A stretch of DNA of 8,390 nucleotides from Euryarchaeota archaeon UBA125 (GTDB lineage: Archaea > Thermoplasmatota > Poseidoniia > Poseidoniales > Thalassarchaeaceae), in contig DAPV01000103.1 in the NCBI GenBank assembly GCA_002502625.1, positions 1-8,390 of the forward strand, read 5' to 3'. Positions 6,601-8,390 of this stretch are shown here, one piece after another. Made by a program: the position numbers and the translations under genes. The notes below the pieces were generated by a model that saw only the letters and a program-made list of their open reading frames with translations, was not told the origin of the DNA and made no database searches. The number at the start of each line of letters is the position of its first letter. Position 1 is the stretch's first letter.

Positions 6601-6626
6601 ATGTTCCGGCTTTCTCGTTATTAGAC

Positions 6627-6642
6627 AAAAAAGTCGTTTTTT
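6627..6642 (+). terminator. Weak A6/T6 stem or U-tract after the isomerase-synthase gene
   Basis: Six A, the tetraloop-sized GTCG and six T form a perfect but purely A-T inverted repeat about 85 bases after the fusion stop. The T6 run could end transcription, since archaeal RNA polymerase can stop at U-tracts, or the stem could be a temperature-sensitive element in the cold-shock leader. Neither role can be settled by reading. Confidence 0.25.
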
Positions 6643-6679
6643 AGCCATTTCAAATCGTTTAGTTCAATAAGGAGAGTTT

Positions 6680-6721
6680 TTGCGCTTGAACTATGCCAAC
6701 AGGTACAGTAAAATGGTTTAA
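6680..6721 (+). other. Possible 13-codon leader ORF overlapping the cspA start
   Basis: The GGAGAG at 6671-6676 is well placed for a TTG at 6680 rather than for the cspA ATG. From that TTG a 13-codon frame runs to TAA at 6719-6721, overlapping the first codons of cspA in another frame. If it is translated, ribosomes stopping there could re-initiate or interfere with cspA. It could equally be chance, with the real ribosome entry elsewhere in the leader. No amino-acid feature supports it. Confidence 0.15.
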
Positions 6722-6884
6722 TCGAATTAAGGGCTTCGGCTTTATCGAACAAGAAGAAGGAGACGATCTCTTTGTTCACAAGTCACAAGTGACTGGTGAA
6801 ATAAATGAGGGAGACTCAGTAGAATTTGAAATCGGAGAAGGCCCCAAAGGACCTAATGCGATTAATGTTAAAAAAACTGAATGA
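6693..6884 (+). CDS. cspA: Cold-shock domain protein (CspA family)
   Basis: This 63-residue single-domain protein has the CspA-type OB fold, which binds single-stranded RNA or DNA and acts as an RNA chaperone. It shows the canonical opening TGTVKWFN (3-10), the RNP1 motif KGFGFI (13-18) and the RNP2-like motif LFVHKS (26-31), then the usual EGDSVEFEI and GPNAINV segments. The length is typical (65-70 residues in bacteria), and no extra domain is present. CspA-type proteins are absent from many archaea but found in several mesophilic and cold-water groups, which suits a marine source. The ATG at 6693 is certain because an in-frame TGA lies at 6687-6689. Oddly, the GGAG at 6671-6674 is 18 bases upstream, too far to serve this start directly. 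It stands alone, with its own presumed promoter, and converges on the TPR gene. Confidence 0.93.
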   Translation: MPTGTVKWFNRIKGFGFIEQEEGDDLFVHKSQVTGEINEGDSVEFEIGEGPKGPNAINVKKTE

Positions 6885-6904
6885 TAATACCATTATCTCT
6901 TCAC

Positions 6905-6921
6905 TTGATCATTCTGATCAA
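6905..6921. terminator. Inverted repeat between convergent cspA and TPR gene
   Basis: TTGATCA and TGATCAA form a perfect 7-base stem around a 3-base TTC loop. The repeat sits in the 44-base gap between the convergent stops of cspA and the TPR gene. The position favours a shared bidirectional terminator or mRNA 3' end structure. There is no long U-tract directly after the stem, and archaeal terminators need no hairpin, so the role is tentative. Confidence 0.4.
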
Positions 6922-6928
6922 CTGTTAA

Positions 6929-8390
6929 TCAGTCACAGCAACTCTTTTCCAATGCATCTTCTGCACAGAAACATGTCTTAGCTGGAACAATATCTGCACG
7001 AGAACTTCTCTCGTTGAATAGATTAGTTACATCTGCAAGTTCCTCAGCAGCATCTCCACGAGCTTCTAAGCAGAGTTTTAGACCCAATAATCCCCACATG
7101 TTGTCTTTCCACAACTTAATGTCGGCTCGGTAAACTTCCTCCGCTTCTTCAATATGACCTTGTTCGAACAGTAGTGCGCCAAGGATATGTCTAACTGGCT
7201 GCATTTGACCCCATGGTTCATTGTAAGCAAGGTTTAGTGACAAATCTACACCTCTACGTAGTTCATCAAATGCTGTTGTGAAGTCGGAAGATTCGCCGTT
7301 GGCTTTTGCCAAGTATTGCCGTCTATATTCAATTTCAGCTTCTAATATTGCCGCATTAACATTCAGAATAGAAGGTCCTTCAGCAGGATCTTGATACATC
7401 AAATTGTTATGCATCACTCTGCCTGCAAGAGCAGGGTTTTCCAATGCTTGATTGAATAAAACTTGTTCAGCTTCTGCTTCAGGGACCATTCCTTTAGAGG
7501 CATAAGCAACACCACGCGCATAATGCTGAGTTGCTATAGTTGCAGGGAATACATCTTTGTCAGAATACATTGGCTCAGCAAGAATTTCATCCCATTTACC
7601 GAATCTAATCATCACATGCCATGGCATGGTTACGTATGATTCTAGGAATATCGCGCCCATTGGAATGATTCCAGCAAGCATGAAATTAACACCATGATTT
7701 TCGTCTCCAGCAGGCAGGGTTGCAACTGCTTTTCGAGCATATTTCAAAGCGGTCTCATACTGACCTTCAAACATAGCACACCAAACAATAAAGTGGTGAT
7801 TATGCATCCGATAAAACTTGTAAAACTGTGATTCATTTCCGGTAAGTTCAACATATCTGTCATCAGCCTCAACAGCCGCAATGTTACATTCTACTGCCTC
7901 TTTCCATTGACCAACCCATGCGTCGATGTGTGAAGGCATGTGGACTAAGTGCCCTAAACCGGGCATTGTTGTACGGAGTACATCAGCAGCCGGGAGTGCT
8001 TTTTCAGGGAAAGGAGATAATTCAAGAGCGTGACAGTAAAGATGACAAAGTGCAGTATGAACCTTGGCTTCTTCACTATTTTCAAAGGCATCTTCCATGA
8101 TTTTTACTAACAGTAGAGTATTATCATCTGCAGGGGTTATTTCCCCAGTAGCTGTATTTTTGTCCCAAAGTTGCCATGCTTTTAGATTCATAAGTCCCTC
8201 TACATAGATAGCAGTTACATCTAGATCGCCACTGTACTTTTCATACAAAGGTGCCATTGCTTCAGCAAATGCTACATTCAGTTCGGGGCTGTTCCCCATA
8301 TTGAGTACTGTAGGATCAGCAGCGTCTCGAGCCTCAGCTGAGTGACGAGTGGATAATGCTCTGATTAGATCTTGTTCTAATTCAGTACAT
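6929..8390 (-). CDS. Tetratricopeptide-repeat protein, His/Cys-rich (5' end beyond the right edge)
   Basis: The frame is open through base 8390, so the ATG at 8299 is internal; 486 residues are visible and the true start lies outside. The sequence has repeating helical pairs of TPR type, for example WVGQWKEAVECNIAAVEADDRY, the FEGQYETALKYARKAVATLP unit and EQGHIEEAEEVYRADIKLW. It fits a soluble TPR family in which conserved blocks such as LNVAFAEAMAPLY, LHLY-like CHLYCHALELSP, GHLVHMPSHID (7951-7925) and MHNHHF recur. This is recalled from family pattern, not searched. The conserved histidines could form a functional or metal site rather than simple scaffold surface. The C-terminus is Cys-rich (CFC, then CC two residues from the end). 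No signal peptide can be judged because the N-terminus is missing. Function is unknown; protein binding is the default for TPRs. It converges on cspA and shares no evident pathway with it. Confidence 0.8.
   Translation of the reverse strand, partial: CTELEQDLIRALSTRHSAEARDAADPTVLNMGNSPELNVAFAEAMAPLYEKYSGDLDVTAIYVEGLMNLKAWQLWDKNTATGEITPADDNTLLLVKIMEDAFENSEEAKVHTALCHLYCHALELSPFPEKALPAADVLRTTMPGLGHLVHMPSHIDAWVGQWKEAVECNIAAVEADDRYVELTGNESQFYKFYRMHNHHFIVWCAMFEGQYETALKYARKAVATLPAGDENHGVNFMLAGIIPMGAIFLESYVTMPWHVMIRFGKWDEILAEPMYSDKDVFPATIATQHYARGVAYASKGMVPEAEAEQVLFNQALENPALAGRVMHNNLMYQDPAEGPSILNVNAAILEAEIEYRRQYLAKANGESSDFTTAFDELRRGVDLSLNLAYNEPWGQMQPVRHILGALLFEQGHIEEAEEVYRADIKLWKDNMWGLLGLKLCLEARGDAAEELADVTNLFNERSSRADIVPAKTCFCAEDALEKSCCD

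Noticed and set aside
7918..8100. Plus-strand 60-codon frame opposite the TPR gene
   Set aside because: It lies antisense to conserved TPR-family blocks and has no motif or start signal.
1..8390. Mobile elements, CRISPR arrays, tRNA or rRNA genes
   Set aside because: No transposase or integrase frame, no regularly spaced repeats, and no tRNA-like cloverleaf or rRNA-like segment was seen in the short intergenic gaps.

Overview
The window looks like an AT-rich stretch of an archaeal chromosome. The best fit is a planktonic marine euryarchaeon (Thermoplasmatota, Marine Group II/III-like). The evidence is an isopentenyl phosphate kinase (the archaeal alternative mevalonate route), a GGPP-type prenyl synthase with the archaeal chain-length signature, an archaeal-style KptA with a Cys-bearing N-terminal extension, several small zinc-ribbon proteins, and few Shine-Dalgarno motifs with TATA-like elements close to start codons. 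Bacterial-looking genes (a FadA-type thiolase, a cold-shock protein, a MamK-like actin) are mixed in, as is common in these lineages. The taxonomic placement is an inference.

Layout. Positions 1-2787 are a minus-strand block read right to left: a FadA-type thiolase, then a 332-residue protein with a zinc ribbon at each end, then the 5' part of a MamK/MreB-like actin cut by the left edge. A 67-base divergent gap follows, then a plus-strand RNA 2'-phosphotransferase (kptA, ends 3601). This converges, with 2 bases between stops, on a small minus-strand zinc-ribbon protein (3604-3927). After another short divergent gap comes the isoprenoid pair on the plus strand: isopentenyl phosphate kinase (4000-4815) and a single 557-residue ORF fusing type I IPP isomerase to geranylgeranyl diphosphate synthase (4868-6541). 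A plus-strand cold-shock protein with a leader of its own lies at 6693-6884. A minus-strand TPR protein, open through the right edge, occupies 6929-8390.

How the genes work together. The clearest module is ipk plus the fusion: isopentenyl phosphate is phosphorylated to IPP, isomerised to DMAPP and condensed to C20 GGPP, the precursor of archaeal ether-lipid chains. The most unusual features are the isomerase-synthase fusion and the MamK-like actin downstream of a dual zinc-ribbon protein. No rRNA, tRNA, CRISPR array, insertion sequence or long repeat was seen, and no gene-free stretch exceeds about 150 bases.
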